A stretch of 59,229 nt of DNA, taken from assembly GCA_017472925.1 (NCBI GenBank), contig JAFUNS010000039.1, forward strand, positions 1 to 59,229. The letters are read 5' to 3'. Under the pieces are notes generated by a model. That model was not told the DNA's origin, did not search any database, and saw nothing but the letters and a program-made list of their open reading frames with translations. The stretch is from Bacteroides sp. (GTDB taxonomy: Bacteria; Bacteroidota; Bacteroidia; Bacteroidales; Bacteroidaceae). Each line of letters starts with the position of its first letter. Position 1 is the first letter of the stretch. The position numbers and the translations under genes are program-made. Positions 41,588 through 51,088 of this stretch are shown in pieces.

Positions 41588-43525
41588 CTACCCTTGTGCC
41601 TCCTCCAATTCCATGGAAACGGTTTCCCACTCCTCTACCACGGCATCGAGTTGTTTCTTCAGTTGCTGGTGCTGTTCGTATAACTTCATGTCCGAAGCGC
41701 CCTCGGGAGTGGCCATCTTAGCCTCCACTTCCCCTATTTGGGCTTCTATCTGCCCAATGCGCTTCTCGCAATCGGCCACTTGCTTTTCCAGCTTCTTTAT
41801 CTTCTTGTTCAACTCTTTCTGTGCCTCATACGAGAGTTTGTTTTCACTCACGGGCACTTCTTCCTTTTTGCCCACCGAAGCCGTTGGCGAAGTGGATAGT
41901 TGCAATTCGTCCAAGCTTTCTATCTGCTTCTTGCGCAATAAATCGTAGATGCCACCCATGTGTTCGCGTACTTTTCCACCACCGAATTCGTATACCTTGG
42001 TCACCAGTCCGTCGAGGAACTCACGGTCGTGCGAAACCACAATCACTGTGCCATCAAACTCACGGATGGCTTCCTTCAGTACATCCTTGGAGCGCATGTC
42101 GAGGTGGTTGGTGGGTTCGTCGAGGATGAGGAAGTTGACGGGTTCCAGCAAGAGCTTAATCATGGCCAATCGGCTCCGCTCGCCTCCCGAAAGCACTTTC
42201 ACCTTCTTTTCTGATGCTTCGCCCCCGAACATGAAGGCACCCAGTATATCGCGAATCTTGAGGCGGATATCGCCCTTGGCCACATAGTCTATGGTGTCAA
42301 ACACGGTTTTATTCTCATCCAACAATTGGGCTTGGTTCTGAGCAAAATAACCTATCTGCACATTGTGTCCCACGGTGAGCTTGCCTTCGAAAGGTATTTC
42401 GTCCATGATGCACTTTACAAGGGTGGTTTTCCCTTCGCCATTCTTGCCTACAAAGGCTACTTTCTCACCCCGTTTGATGGTGAGGTTTACGTGGCTGAAC
42501 ACCGTTTGTGCGCCATAGTTCTTCTTCACCTCATCACAAATGATGGGGTAATCGCCCGAACGCATAGCGGGTGGGAATTTCAATCGCAAGGCTGAGTTGT
42601 CTTCTTCGTCAATCTCAATGGGGACAATCTTTTCCAATTGTTTGATGCGGCTTTGCACCTGTACGGCCTTGGTGGCCTTGTATCGGAAGCGTTCGATGAA
42701 TTCTTCGGTGTCTTGTATCTGTTTCTGCTGGTTTTCGTAGGCGCGTAATTGTTGTTCGCGACGTTCCTTGCGAAGCACCACAAACTCATCGTAGGGCACC
42801 TTGTAATCATAAATGCGTCCACAAGAAATCTCGATGGTGCGGTTGGTTACGTTGTTGATAAAGGCACGGTCGTGCGAAACGAGCACCACGGCCCCTCCAT
42901 TCACCTTGAGGAAGTTTTCGAGCCATTGGATGGACTCAATGTCGAGGTGGTTGGTAGGTTCGTCCAGAAGGAGCACATCGGGCTTCTGCAACAAGAGTTT
43001 GGCCAATTCAATACGCATACGCCATCCGCCACTGAACTCGGAGGTAGAACGGTTGAAATCGTTCCGACTGAATCCCAAGCCCATGAGGGTACGTTCTATT
43101 TCGGCCTGATAGTTCATGCCTCCCATCATCTGAAGGCGTTCGTTTTCGTGGGTAAAGGCATCAATGAGCTGATGGTATTCATCGGATTCATAATCGGTAC
43201 GGTCGGCCAATTGTTGGTTCATCCGCTCCAGATTCTTCTGTATCTCAAAGAGGTGTTCGAAAGCAGATTCGGCTTCCTGCATCACGGTGCGCGTATCACT
43301 CAGTATCATGACTTGAGGCAAATACCCTACGGTAATTTCCTTGGGCATGGCCACTACACCCGAAGTGGGTGCCTGCAATCCGGCCAATATCTTGAGCATG
43401 GTGGATTTGCCCGCACCGTTCTTGCCCACCAAAGCAATACGGTCGCGCTTATTGATTACATAAGACACCTCATCAAACAAGGGTGTCACTCCAAACTCTA
43501 CTTTCAAATTATCTACGGATACCAT
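41588..43525 (-). CDS. ABC-F family ribosome-associated ATPase
   Basis: The 645-residue protein has two ABC domains and no membrane region. Walker A motifs are GKNGAGKST and GKNGEGKTT, and the signature motifs are FSGGWRMRIELAK and LSGGERSRLAMIK. Between them is the P-site tRNA interaction linker (YENQQKQIQDTEEFIERFRYKATKAVQVQSR, shown here only as a region near residues 240-270). A C-terminal coiled coil follows. ABC-F proteins act on the ribosomal E site, some in antibiotic resistance; this housekeeping Uup/YdiF-like type has no evident resistance role. A -7 box TATCTTTG is at 43561-43554. Confidence 0.92.
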   Translation of the reverse strand: MVSVDNLKVEFGVTPLFDEVSYVINKRDRIALVGKNGAGKSTMLKILAGLQAPTSGVVAMPKEITVGYLPQVMILSDTRTVMQEAESAFEHLFEIQKNLERMNQQLADRTDYESDEYHQLIDAFTHENERLQMMGGMNYQAEIERTLMGLGFSRNDFNRSTSEFSGGWRMRIELAKLLLQKPDVLLLDEPTNHLDIESIQWLENFLKVNGGAVVLVSHDRAFINNVTNRTIEISCGRIYDYKVPYDEFVVLRKERREQQLRAYENQQKQIQDTEEFIERFRYKATKAVQVQSRIKQLEKIVPIEIDEEDNSALRLKFPPAMRSGDYPIICDEVKKNYGAQTVFSHVNLTIKRGEKVAFVGKNGEGKTTLVKCIMDEIPFEGKLTVGHNVQIGYFAQNQAQLLDENKTVFDTIDYVAKGDIRLKIRDILGAFMFGGEASEKKVKVLSGGERSRLAMIKLLLEPVNFLILDEPTNHLDMRSKDVLKEAIREFDGTVIVVSHDREFLDGLVTKVYEFGGGKVREHMGGIYDLLRKKQIESLDELQLSTSPTASVGKKEEVPVSENKLSYEAQKELNKKIKKLEKQVADCEKRIGQIEAQIGEVEAKMATPEGASDMKLYEQHQQLKKQLDAVVEEWETVSMELEEAQG

Positions 43526-43675
43526 ATACCTTTATCTGTTATCGAAACGATTGCAAAGATAGTTAATTTTTGTGATACACTATCACACTATACACGAGTG
43601 AATTTCTGAAAAAGTGTAAACGATACACGCAAAATTAAAAATGATGTTAAGAAACATAGTTTTTCCCTCGCATAA

Positions 43676-43706
43676 TTTGCAGATAACCGAAAAAGCCGTA
43701 CCTTTG
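43676..43706 (+). promoter_or_regulatory. Consensus promoter of the candidate sRNA
   Basis: TTTG (43676-43679), a 19-bp spacer and TACCTTTG (43699-43706) match the Bacteroides consensus at every defined position. Confidence 0.85.
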
Positions 43707-43711
43707 CATTG

Positions 43712-43776
43712 TGTTTTTCATAGTATTAGATTTAAGGTTAACAAAAGGTTGGAGCAAAGCGTTGCTCCTTTTTTTT
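43712..43776 (+). ncRNA. Candidate small RNA of about 65 nt with intrinsic terminator
   Basis: A consensus promoter is followed within 45 bp by GGAGCAA-AGCG-TTGCTCC (43751-43768) and eight T, with no start codon and usable frame between. The body TTTTTCATAGTATTAGATTT then AAGGTTAAC looks like a sequence conserved upstream of terminators in other Bacteroides, from memory only. It is divergent from the ABC-F gene and convergent with purA, with a family A repeat after it. Confidence 0.6.
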
Positions 43777-43812
43777 GCCCATACGTTTCAGTATATCATT
43801 ATCATAAATATA

Positions 43813-43897
43813 TTTAGGCACGGATTACACGGATTAACACGGTTTTAGTGTATGTTTACACCAAATTATCCGTGCAATCCGTGTAATCCGTGCCTAA
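43813..43897. repeat. Family A repeat, copy 4
   Basis: Canonical element with interior ACGGTTTTAGTGTATGTTTA, followed by the GTGGATGTG...CACATC extension. It lies between the candidate sRNA and the convergent purA. Confidence 0.92.
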
Positions 43898-43941
43898 AAA
43901 AATAAGTGGATGTGCGTTTTGTCACATCAACTTTCTTTTTT

Positions 43942-45213
43942 TTATTCTTCTGTATAGCGTTCAATGGTCTGGTCGCGGTCGGGACCTACAGAGATAATCT
44001 TGATAGGTGTTTCCAACTGCTCTTCCAGGAAGGTAACGTATGCATTGAATTCTTCGGGGAATTCATCTTCGCTGGTCATCTTCGTCATATCGCACTTCCA
44101 ACCCGGCAATTCGGCATAGATAGGTTCTACACCTTCGGTAATATCGTATGGGAAGTAATCGATTTCTTCGCCATTCACCTTATAGGCCACACAAGCCTTG
44201 ATGGTATCAAATCCATCGAGCACATCGCTCTTCATCATAATGAGATGAGTAACACCGTTCACCATGATGGCATACTTCAAAGCCACCAAGTCAATCCAGC
44301 CACAACGACGTTCACGACCGGTTACAGCACCATATTCATGACCCAAATCACGGATGGTCTTACCTGTTTCGTCAAACAATTCGGTAGGGAACGGACCCGA
44401 ACCTACACGAGTACAATAGGCCTTCATGATGCCATATACATTGCCAATCTTGTTAGGGCCTATACCCAAACCTGTACATGCACCCGCACAGATGGTGTTG
44501 GATGAAGTTACGAACGGATAAGAACCGAAGTCCACATCGAGCAAAGTGCCCTGTGCACCTTCGCAAAGCACGCTCTTTCCAGCCTTAAGCAAACCGTTGA
44601 TTTCATGTTCGCTATCTACCAAATGGAATTCCTTGAGGTAAGCGATAGCCTCCAACCACTGGGCTTCGAGCTCGGTGATATCGTATTCATAATTCATGCT
44701 CTTGAGAATATCTTCATGACGAGCTTTTGCCTTGGCATATTTTTCTTCGAAATTGCATAGGATATCACCCACACGAAGACCGTTACGGCTCACTTTGTCA
44801 GTATAAGTAGGACCAATTCCCTTACCGGTGGTTCCAACCTTGGCATCGCCTTTGGCTGCTTCGTAAGCGGCATCGAGCACACGGTGGGTAGGCATAATGA
44901 GGTGTGCCTTCTTCGAGATATGGAGGCGTTCCTTGAGTGGATGACCACTGGCTTCCAACGCTTCGGCTTCAGCCTTGAACAACGATGGGTCGAGCACTAC
45001 ACCATTGCCAATGATATTCACCTTATCGCCCTGAAAAATTCCTGAAGGGATAGAACGAAGCACATACTTCTGACCTTCGAACTCCAAGGTGTGACCAGCA
45101 TTCGGACCTCCCTGGAAACGGGCTACTACATCATAACGGGGAGTCAATACATCGACAACTTTACCTTTGCCTTCGTCACCCCATTGCAAACCTAACAAGA
45201 CATCTACTTTCAT
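43942..45213 (-). CDS. purA: Adenylosuccinate synthetase
   Basis: This 423-residue enzyme joins IMP and aspartate with GTP to make adenylosuccinate, the first committed step to AMP. The GTP-binding loop QWGDEGKGK is at residues 10-18, with catalytic Asp13. Other conserved parts are GGPNAGHT (catalytic His), GTTGKGIGPTY, GAQGTLLD, the IMP-binding TSSNT and the C-terminal SVGPDRDQTI. Length is normal. It follows the fur-type gene by 18 bp on the same strand, forming an operon often seen in Bacteroides. Confidence 0.98.
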   Translation of the reverse strand: MKVDVLLGLQWGDEGKGKVVDVLTPRYDVVARFQGGPNAGHTLEFEGQKYVLRSIPSGIFQGDKVNIIGNGVVLDPSLFKAEAEALEASGHPLKERLHISKKAHLIMPTHRVLDAAYEAAKGDAKVGTTGKGIGPTYTDKVSRNGLRVGDILCNFEEKYAKAKARHEDILKSMNYEYDITELEAQWLEAIAYLKEFHLVDSEHEINGLLKAGKSVLCEGAQGTLLDVDFGSYPFVTSSNTICAGACTGLGIGPNKIGNVYGIMKAYCTRVGSGPFPTELFDETGKTIRDLGHEYGAVTGRERRCGWIDLVALKYAIMVNGVTHLIMMKSDVLDGFDTIKACVAYKVNGEEIDYFPYDITEGVEPIYAELPGWKCDMTKMTSEDEFPEEFNAYVTFLEEQLETPIKIISVGPDRDQTIERYTEE

Positions 45214-45231
45214 TTTCTTGACTATTTTATG

Positions 45232-45699
45232 TTATTTACTCTTTTTCTTTCTACGCTTGGCCCATGTGCACTTGCTGCACACCCCATATATATATAGGGA
45301 ATAATGAGTGGCGGTAAACTTCTTCAGTTTGGTATTTGCAATGGCCTGCTTCAAGGATTCATCCTGAAATTCGGTCACTTTTCCGCACTCTGTACAAATC
45401 ATGTGGTGATGGGTTTCGTTCTTATAGGCACGCTCGTATTGGGAAGAGGTGCCAAACTGATGCTTGATAACCAAATTGGCATCGACAAGCAGAATGATGG
45501 TGTTATAGAGGGTTGCTCTACTCACCCTGAACTTGCCGTTGGATTCCATGTAGTGATACAGTTCATCTATACCAAAATGTCCCTTGATGGTATAGATGGT
45601 ATCAAGTATGGCATAGCGCTCGGGAGTCTTACGTTGCCCGTTGGCCTGCAAATACTCGGTCAATAACTGCCGTACTGTATCTTTTACATTCTCTTCCAT
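45232..45699 (-). CDS. Fur-family metalloregulator
   Basis: From the ATG at 45699 the protein has 155 residues: an N-terminal winged helix (RKTPERYAILDTIYTIKGHFGIDELYHYM, FRVSRATLYNTIILLVDANLV) and a dimerisation/metal domain with HHHMICTECGK and a second pair CSKC. The four cysteines form the structural zinc site, and the His cluster is the regulatory site. It could be Fur, PerR or Zur type; the sequence alone does not decide. A -7 box TAACTTTG (45728-45721) argues against the in-frame upstream start at 45723. purA follows. Confidence 0.92.
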   Translation of the reverse strand: MEENVKDTVRQLLTEYLQANGQRKTPERYAILDTIYTIKGHFGIDELYHYMESNGKFRVSRATLYNTIILLVDANLVIKHQFGTSSQYERAYKNETHHHMICTECGKVTEFQDESLKQAIANTKLKKFTATHYSLYIYGVCSKCTWAKRRKKKSK

Positions 45700-45753
45700 A
45701 CGGATTTTCTGTTCGAATGCCAAAGTTAAGCGTTTTTATGATAACTTGAAAGT

Positions 45754-46422
45754 TTAACGGCAACATTCTGCCATTAATTTTACTTCTTCTTTTAAGGAAA
45801 GCACTTCAAGCTTGTCGGAGGTGACCATAGTATTCAATAGTTTTCCCAACTTGCGTGCATACTCCCTTTTTTGTGAAGCATACTTCCGAAGGGCGGTTGC
45901 CACGGCTCTAAGTATGGCTTCCTCCTCGCCTTGCAAAGCGGTAAGTGCCTGATCAAGGAACTCGTTTTCAGCCCGCTCATTCAGTTCGCATCCCCGCATC
46001 AGCAAACGTGCCATCAGCAAATAACCGCACATTTGGAAATATTCACCCTCGGAAGCCATCCATTCAAATACTTTGTCCGATGCATAAGGCAAATGCTGGA
46101 AAAGATTCATAACCGTGAGTTCGGCCATTTCGGGATAGTGCATGTCTTCAATCCATATATCGGCTATCTCGGGGTAAAAGGTGTCGACGGGTTGTAGCAA
46201 ACCTGCCATAATCTTGCACTCGCGTATATTTTCCTTCCACAAGGCTTGGGCCACATCGTGGTTTTTCTCGAACTTGGCGGCTATCTCCTTGATGCGGGGA
46301 AGCTCAATGCCAAAGTTCAATTTATAGTCGAGCCCTTTCTCGCGCATACTTTGAGAAACAACTCCGTTCATGAACAAACGGAATTGTTTCTTTATCTCTA
46401 AAATTGTCTCTTTAGTATCCAT
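45754..46422 (-). CDS. AlkD-like DNA alkylation repair protein
   Basis: The 222-residue protein is built of HEAT-like helical pairs (GIELPRIKEIAAKFEKNHDVAQALWKENIRECKIMAG, MAELTVMNLFQHLPYASDKVFEWM, AILRAVATALRKYA, described as regions). This matches the DNA alkylation repair (AlkC/AlkD-like) superfamily, whose members excise bulky or cationic base adducts without base flipping. Key aromatic and acidic residues cannot be aligned reliably by eye, so activity is uncertain. Its start shares one base with the stop of the DPP III gene, so the two are co-transcribed. Confidence 0.8.
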   Translation of the reverse strand: MDTKETILEIKKQFRLFMNGVVSQSMREKGLDYKLNFGIELPRIKEIAAKFEKNHDVAQALWKENIRECKIMAGLLQPVDTFYPEIADIWIEDMHYPEMAELTVMNLFQHLPYASDKVFEWMASEGEYFQMCGYLLMARLLMRGCELNERAENEFLDQALTALQGEEEAILRAVATALRKYASQKREYARKLGKLLNTMVTSDKLEVLSLKEEVKLMAECCR

Positions 46423-48458
46423 TAATTTCTATAAGGAAGGGTGGCATAATCCTTGCTATAGCGGAGCATCTGTTCGGCATATCCTTCGTTATAGCTTACT
46501 TTTACATCCGTAATGTTTCCTTCGGCATCGGTCACTGCTTCGTAAACAGGGTTCACAAATCCCTTATAAGGTGCCAAGTGCAACTTTTCATAGCGTGTCA
46601 ACACTTCCTGATGCAATTCGGGGTCTACCTTCACAGCATAGTTTTCTACCAGCTGACGAGCTGCTTCAAAGTCGCCTTCGCTCTTGATACGCTGGATTTC
46701 GCCCAACAATTGGCCGAACAACTGGCGTAGCTTGTCATAATCGTTCACCTTGACATAAGTCTTTCCGTTTTCCTTGACCATCTCAACCACCTTGTCGGCT
46801 GCTCCCTTTTCGAATGCCCACTTGGCGATGAGCTGACGGTTACGCATGTGTGCTTCTTCTACATTGTTACCCAACTCGATACGCACCAATTGAGTCATCA
46901 ATCCGTTCATCATATACGAATAATATTCGGCCTTGAAAGCATCATCGTGAGGAGTCAATCCCAATTCGCGCATCTTGGCATCGGGCAGATAATACAAGCC
47001 AAACAAATCGGCACGGGCTTCTTCAATGGTAGAGCCATAAGCCTTCAATGCATCAGGGTCTACCCCTGGAAGCAATTGACCCGATCCATGTCCCAAACAT
47101 TCATGCAAGTCGGTATGGAGGTCTCCGGTCAAATCGCCATATTTTTCCAAATAACTTCTTTCTACATCACTATATACAAACTCTTCGGCAAATCCGTTGC
47201 CATGGGCGGCTTTGTTATAGGCATCGGTCAGATTACCGATCGTTACCGATTTAGAGCCATGTACACTACGAATCCAATTGGAGTTAGGCAAGTTGATACC
47301 GATAGCAGTAGACGGATAGAGGTCACCCGCAAGAATAGCAGCAGTAATTACCTTGGCCGATACGCCTTTCACTTCTTCTTTCTTGAAACGCTTGTCTACC
47401 GGCGAATGGTCTTCGAACCACTGGGCATTGGTGCTGATGGTCTCTGTACGCTTGGTGCTTACCAAATCCTTAAAGTTAACGATAGACTCCCAGCTGGCCT
47501 TCATACCCAATGGGTCACCATAACTTTCGGTAAATCCGTTTACAAAGTCCACTCTCGAATCCAAATCCTTCACCCAAAGAATGGCATACTCATCGAAAGT
47601 CTTCAAATCGCCATCCTTATAGAATTGGATGACTTTTTCAATTACAGCCTTCTGCTTGTCGTTTTCGGCTACCTGAGCGGCTTTTTCCAACCAATAGATA
47701 ATCTTGTCAATCGCTTGTCCATAGAGCCCTCCCGATTTCCATACTTTTTCCTGTACTTTGCCATTTTCTTTCACCAAACGACTGTTCATACCAAACATCA
47801 CGGGCATGGTATCGTTAGGATTCTTCATGGCAGCATAGAAATCTTCGGCTTCCTTTTGGGTTACTCCATCGTAGTAGTTGGAAGCGGAAGTAAGAACCAA
47901 ATCTTCTCCATCAGCCTGATTTACACGCTTAGGCATCACGGTAGGGTCGAAAATAACAGGAAACACCTCATCACAAAGAGCATCCAGCGTTTCGCCTTCG
48001 GCCAATGGGAGCTTGGCTGCATCTACACTCTGCAAAGCAGCCTTGAAAAACTCGGGTGTAAAACCAGGTACAAACTTATCGGATGCATAATGATGATGGA
48101 TACCATTCGAGAACCATACACGCTTCAGATATGTTTCCATATTCACAAAATTGGTATCGGTTCTGTCTCCTTGGTAATCCTGATAAACGGTTTCCAACAT
48201 CTGACGGATAATCAGATTGTACTTGCCATTTTGGTCGAACAGGATGTCACGGCCTTGCAATGCCGCTTCATGCAAATAATATACCAATTCTTTTTGCTTT
48301 AAAGGTAATTCTTCAAAACCGTGAACCTTATAACGCAAAAGTTGCAAATCGGCAAATTGCTCTACGGTATAATCAAACGGTTGCTCTTCTTTGGTGGATG
48401 TTCCACAACTTGTAAGCAACATTCCTCCCATAATTCCTATCATAAAATAATTCTTCAT
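46422..48458 (-). CDS. Dipeptidyl-peptidase III family (M49) lipoprotein
   Basis: This 678-residue zinc exopeptidase releases N-terminal dipeptides from short peptides. It starts with a lipoprotein signal (GGMLLTSCGTSTKEE), placing it at the envelope. The zinc motif is HECLGHGSGQ (H-E-x-x-G-H of family M49, near residue 450), followed by the third ligand in EEARADLFGLYYL. The rest fits the two-lobed M49 fold. It heads a two-gene unit with the AlkD-like gene. A divergent family B repeat lies just 5' of it. Confidence 0.96.
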   Translation of the reverse strand: MKNYFMIGIMGGMLLTSCGTSTKEEQPFDYTVEQFADLQLLRYKVHGFEELPLKQKELVYYLHEAALQGRDILFDQNGKYNLIIRQMLETVYQDYQGDRTDTNFVNMETYLKRVWFSNGIHHHYASDKFVPGFTPEFFKAALQSVDAAKLPLAEGETLDALCDEVFPVIFDPTVMPKRVNQADGEDLVLTSASNYYDGVTQKEAEDFYAAMKNPNDTMPVMFGMNSRLVKENGKVQEKVWKSGGLYGQAIDKIIYWLEKAAQVAENDKQKAVIEKVIQFYKDGDLKTFDEYAILWVKDLDSRVDFVNGFTESYGDPLGMKASWESIVNFKDLVSTKRTETISTNAQWFEDHSPVDKRFKKEEVKGVSAKVITAAILAGDLYPSTAIGINLPNSNWIRSVHGSKSVTIGNLTDAYNKAAHGNGFAEEFVYSDVERSYLEKYGDLTGDLHTDLHECLGHGSGQLLPGVDPDALKAYGSTIEEARADLFGLYYLPDAKMRELGLTPHDDAFKAEYYSYMMNGLMTQLVRIELGNNVEEAHMRNRQLIAKWAFEKGAADKVVEMVKENGKTYVKVNDYDKLRQLFGQLLGEIQRIKSEGDFEAARQLVENYAVKVDPELHQEVLTRYEKLHLAPYKGFVNPVYEAVTDAEGNITDVKVSYNEGYAEQMLRYSKDYATLPYRN

Positions 48459-48502
48459 TGTTATAACAATTATTCTTTATTAAAGTACTATTAAAATGAC
48501 AT

Positions 48503-48578
48503 GTCATTCTGAACGAAGGGAAAGATCTGTATATTTAAAGAGAGTATAAACAGATTTTTCGAATAGTTCAGAATGACA
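48503..48578. repeat. Divergent family B-like repeat, copy 7
   Basis: GTCATTCTGAACGAAGG and GTTCAGAATGACA form the ends around AGATCTGTATATTTAAAG. It is 45 bp upstream of the DPP III start. Confidence 0.7.
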
Positions 48579-48621
48579 CTATAATAAGGGGGGACCCTTT
48601 TGTCACACTTCAATCAGTGTT

Positions 48622-49098
48622 TTATTTCTTCTTTTTAGCTTCGAGTACTCTCTTACGGTATCCATGCGGTGTTTCACCCACAATACGATAGAAAGAAGCA
48701 TAAAACGACTGACGGTTGGCAAAACCTACCATAGCACTGATTTCTTCAATATTCTTGTCCGCATTCTTTTTATCCCCCATCAAACGAAGTGCATCTTTAA
48801 TGCGATATTCGTTCAACAAGCAAGAGAAATTCATGCCAAAACGCGAATTAACTACAGCCGACAAATAACGGGTATTTGTCTTCAATTGTTTTGCCAAATC
48901 CTTTGAAGAAAAATTGGGGTCTTTATACATTTTCTTAAGCACCACAATTTCCACGATTTTCTGATACAGCTCATCAGCCAACTCTGGACGAATCATAGAT
49001 CTATAAGCTGCATCCTTAATTTTCTTTTCTCTTAAATTGTACGGCATTTTTTTAGTTTTCTCAGCCTGTACATTTTCTTCATTTAATTTATTGCTCAT
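48622..49098 (-). CDS. AraC-family helix-turn-helix regulator
   Basis: The protein of about 158 residues (ATG at 49098) carries a C-terminal AraC-type double helix-turn-helix (FSSKDLAKQLKTNTRYLSAVVN, then IEEISAMVGFANRQSFYASFYRIVGETPHGYRKRV). It has no ligand or receiver domain, only a basic helical N terminus. An in-frame TTG at 49170 would add 24 residues and cannot be excluded. Stand-alone regulators of this form are common in Bacteroides. The target is unknown. It is divergent from recQ with an overlap of possible 5' regions. Confidence 0.83.
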   Translation of the reverse strand: MSNKLNEENVQAEKTKKMPYNLREKKIKDAAYRSMIRPELADELYQKIVEIVVLKKMYKDPNFSSKDLAKQLKTNTRYLSAVVNSRFGMNFSCLLNEYRIKDALRLMGDKKNADKNIEEISAMVGFANRQSFYASFYRIVGETPHGYRKRVLEAKKKK

Positions 49099-49239
49099 CT
49101 CTTTATTGGGATTGGTTAACAAATCATCTAATTCTTGTACAAAATTGGGCAATCTTTTTGTTTTATGCAACTGTTTATCGTTTTTTTATTTAAAAATTAT
49201 TCAACCAATCAAATATTTCTACATCTACAAAGTTTTTAT

Positions 49240-49247
49240 TACCTTTG
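49240..49247 (+). promoter_or_regulatory. -7 element of recQ, close to the start codon
   Basis: TACCTTTG is at 49240-49247 and the recQ ATG begins at 49255, so transcription would start within a few bases of the start codon. Confidence 0.6.
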
Positions 49248-49254
49248 CTCCACT

Positions 49255-51081
49255 ATGCTACAATTACTGAAGACTCATTTTGGATATGGTTCTTTCCGTC
49301 CTCTGCAACAGGACATTATCCAGCATATCCTCCTTAAGAAAGATGCACTTGTGCTGATGCCCACAGGTGGTGGTAAATCTATATGTTACCAACTTCCAGC
49401 CATTATGATGGACGGAACAGCCATCGTTGTATCTCCACTCATTTCACTCATGAAAGACCAAGTGGAGAGTCTACAAGCCAATGGCATAGCGGCCAGAGCC
49501 ATGAATAGTGCCAACAATGAGACCGAAAACTTGATGCTTCGCAGGGAATGTCAACAAGGAAAAGTAAAACTCCTATACATATCGCCCGAACGTCTGTTGC
49601 TAGAAATGAACTTCTTGTTAAAGGAAATGAAAATATCATTGTTCGCCATAGACGAAGCGCATTGCATTTCCCAATGGGGACACGATTTTCGTCCTGAATA
49701 TACCCAACTGAAAAACATTCGCGAACAATTTCCTGAAGTTCCTATTGTGGCATTAACGGCAACGGCCGATAAAATTACCCGTCACGACATCATCAAACAA
49801 TTGGAATTGAAAGAGCCAAGGATATTCATATCTTCGTTCGACCGCCCCAATTTAAGTTTGGACGTAAAGCGTGGCTTTCAGAAAAAAGAAAAGACAAAAG
49901 CCATATTGGAGTTTATATACAAGCATCCGGGTGAATGTGGCATCATCTATTGTATGAGTAGGGACAACACAGAGAAAGTGGCCGATTTGCTCCTACGTCA
50001 TGGTATAAAAACAACCGTATATCATGCCGGGTTAAGTTCTTCGGCAAGAGATAAGGCACAGAATGATTTCATCAACGATCGGGTGCAAGTGGTATGCGCT
50101 ACCATCGCCTTTGGTATGGGGATAGACAAATCGAACGTTCGCTGGATTATCCATTATAATATGCCTAAAAGCATAGAAAGTTTCTATCAGGAAATAGGAC
50201 GAGCCGGACGTGATGGCATGAAGAGTGACACCCTTCTGTTCTATTCATTGGGAGATTTGGTCATGTTATCCAAATTCGCATTGGATAGTGGCCAACAAGA
50301 GATTAATCTGGAGAAACTTAACCGCATGCAGCAATATGCCGAAAGTGACATTTGCCGACGAAGGATACTACTCAACTATTTTGGCGAAACGATGGAACAC
50401 GATTGCGGGAATTGTGATGTTTGTCGGAATCCGCCCGAACGTTTCGATGGAACCATCATCGTTCAAAAGGCACTAAGTGCCATTATGCGTACCAACCAAC
50501 AAATTGGCACAAGAATGTTGGTAGCTATTTTACGAGGCAATTATTTTCAGGAACTGACCGAAAAAGGATATGACAAGTTAAAAACCTTTGGAGCCGGTAG
50601 AGATATTCCACAAGCCGATTGGATGGATTATTTGCTTCAAATGCTTAATATGGGTTATTTTGAAGTGGCGTATAATGAAAACAATCACCTGAAAGTAACT
50701 CCCAGTGGAGCCAAAGTATTATATGGCCAAGAAAAAGCCATGCTGGTAGTCATCAAACGGGAAGAAAAAGCACCTGCCACCAAAGGACGCAAAAAGAAAC
50801 AAGAAAAAGAAGAGCAACCGATGTTCAATATCGCCACCCTTTCTGAAGAAGGTTTGGACAAGGAATTGTTTGAAGTATTAAGATTGCTACGTTTGCGATT
50901 GGCTGAGCAACAAGCCATTCCTCCCTATATTGTCCTGACCGACAAGACTCTGCATCTTCTTGCAACTCAACGCCCCACTACCATCGAGGACTTTGGAACA
51001 ATCAGCGGTATTGGAGAATATAAAAAGGAGAAATATGGAAAAGATTTTGTGGATGCGATCAACAATTTCTTAAACCGATAA
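49255..51081 (+). CDS. recQ: ATP-dependent DNA helicase RecQ
   Basis: The 608-residue 3'-to-5' helicase acts in recombination and replication-fork repair. It has motif 0 (FGYGSFRPLQQ), Walker A TGGGKSICYQ, DEAHCISQWGHDFRPEY (DEAH box and aromatic-rich loop), motif VI QEIGRAGRDG, a zinc-binding RQC region (C-x-R-R, CGNCDVC) and a C-terminal HRDC domain (TDKTLHLLATQRPTTIEDF). The ATG at 49255 is chosen because the frame upstream to 49135 has low-complexity sequence and the -7 box intervenes. Convergent with the TPR gene, gap seven bases. Confidence 0.97.
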   Translation: MLQLLKTHFGYGSFRPLQQDIIQHILLKKDALVLMPTGGGKSICYQLPAIMMDGTAIVVSPLISLMKDQVESLQANGIAARAMNSANNETENLMLRRECQQGKVKLLYISPERLLLEMNFLLKEMKISLFAIDEAHCISQWGHDFRPEYTQLKNIREQFPEVPIVALTATADKITRHDIIKQLELKEPRIFISSFDRPNLSLDVKRGFQKKEKTKAILEFIYKHPGECGIIYCMSRDNTEKVADLLLRHGIKTTVYHAGLSSSARDKAQNDFINDRVQVVCATIAFGMGIDKSNVRWIIHYNMPKSIESFYQEIGRAGRDGMKSDTLLFYSLGDLVMLSKFALDSGQQEINLEKLNRMQQYAESDICRRRILLNYFGETMEHDCGNCDVCRNPPERFDGTIIVQKALSAIMRTNQQIGTRMLVAILRGNYFQELTEKGYDKLKTFGAGRDIPQADWMDYLLQMLNMGYFEVAYNENNHLKVTPSGAKVLYGQEKAMLVVIKREEKAPATKGRKKKQEKEEQPMFNIATLSEEGLDKELFEVLRLLRLRLAEQQAIPPYIVLTDKTLHLLATQRPTTIEDFGTISGIGEYKKEKYGKDFVDAINNFLNR

Positions 51082-51088
51082 CATGAAC

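Noticed and set aside
46848-48302. A 484-codon open frame opposite the DPP III gene
   Set aside because: It is antisense to a gene with the HECLGH zinc motif and a lipoprotein signal. The translation has no recognisable domain.
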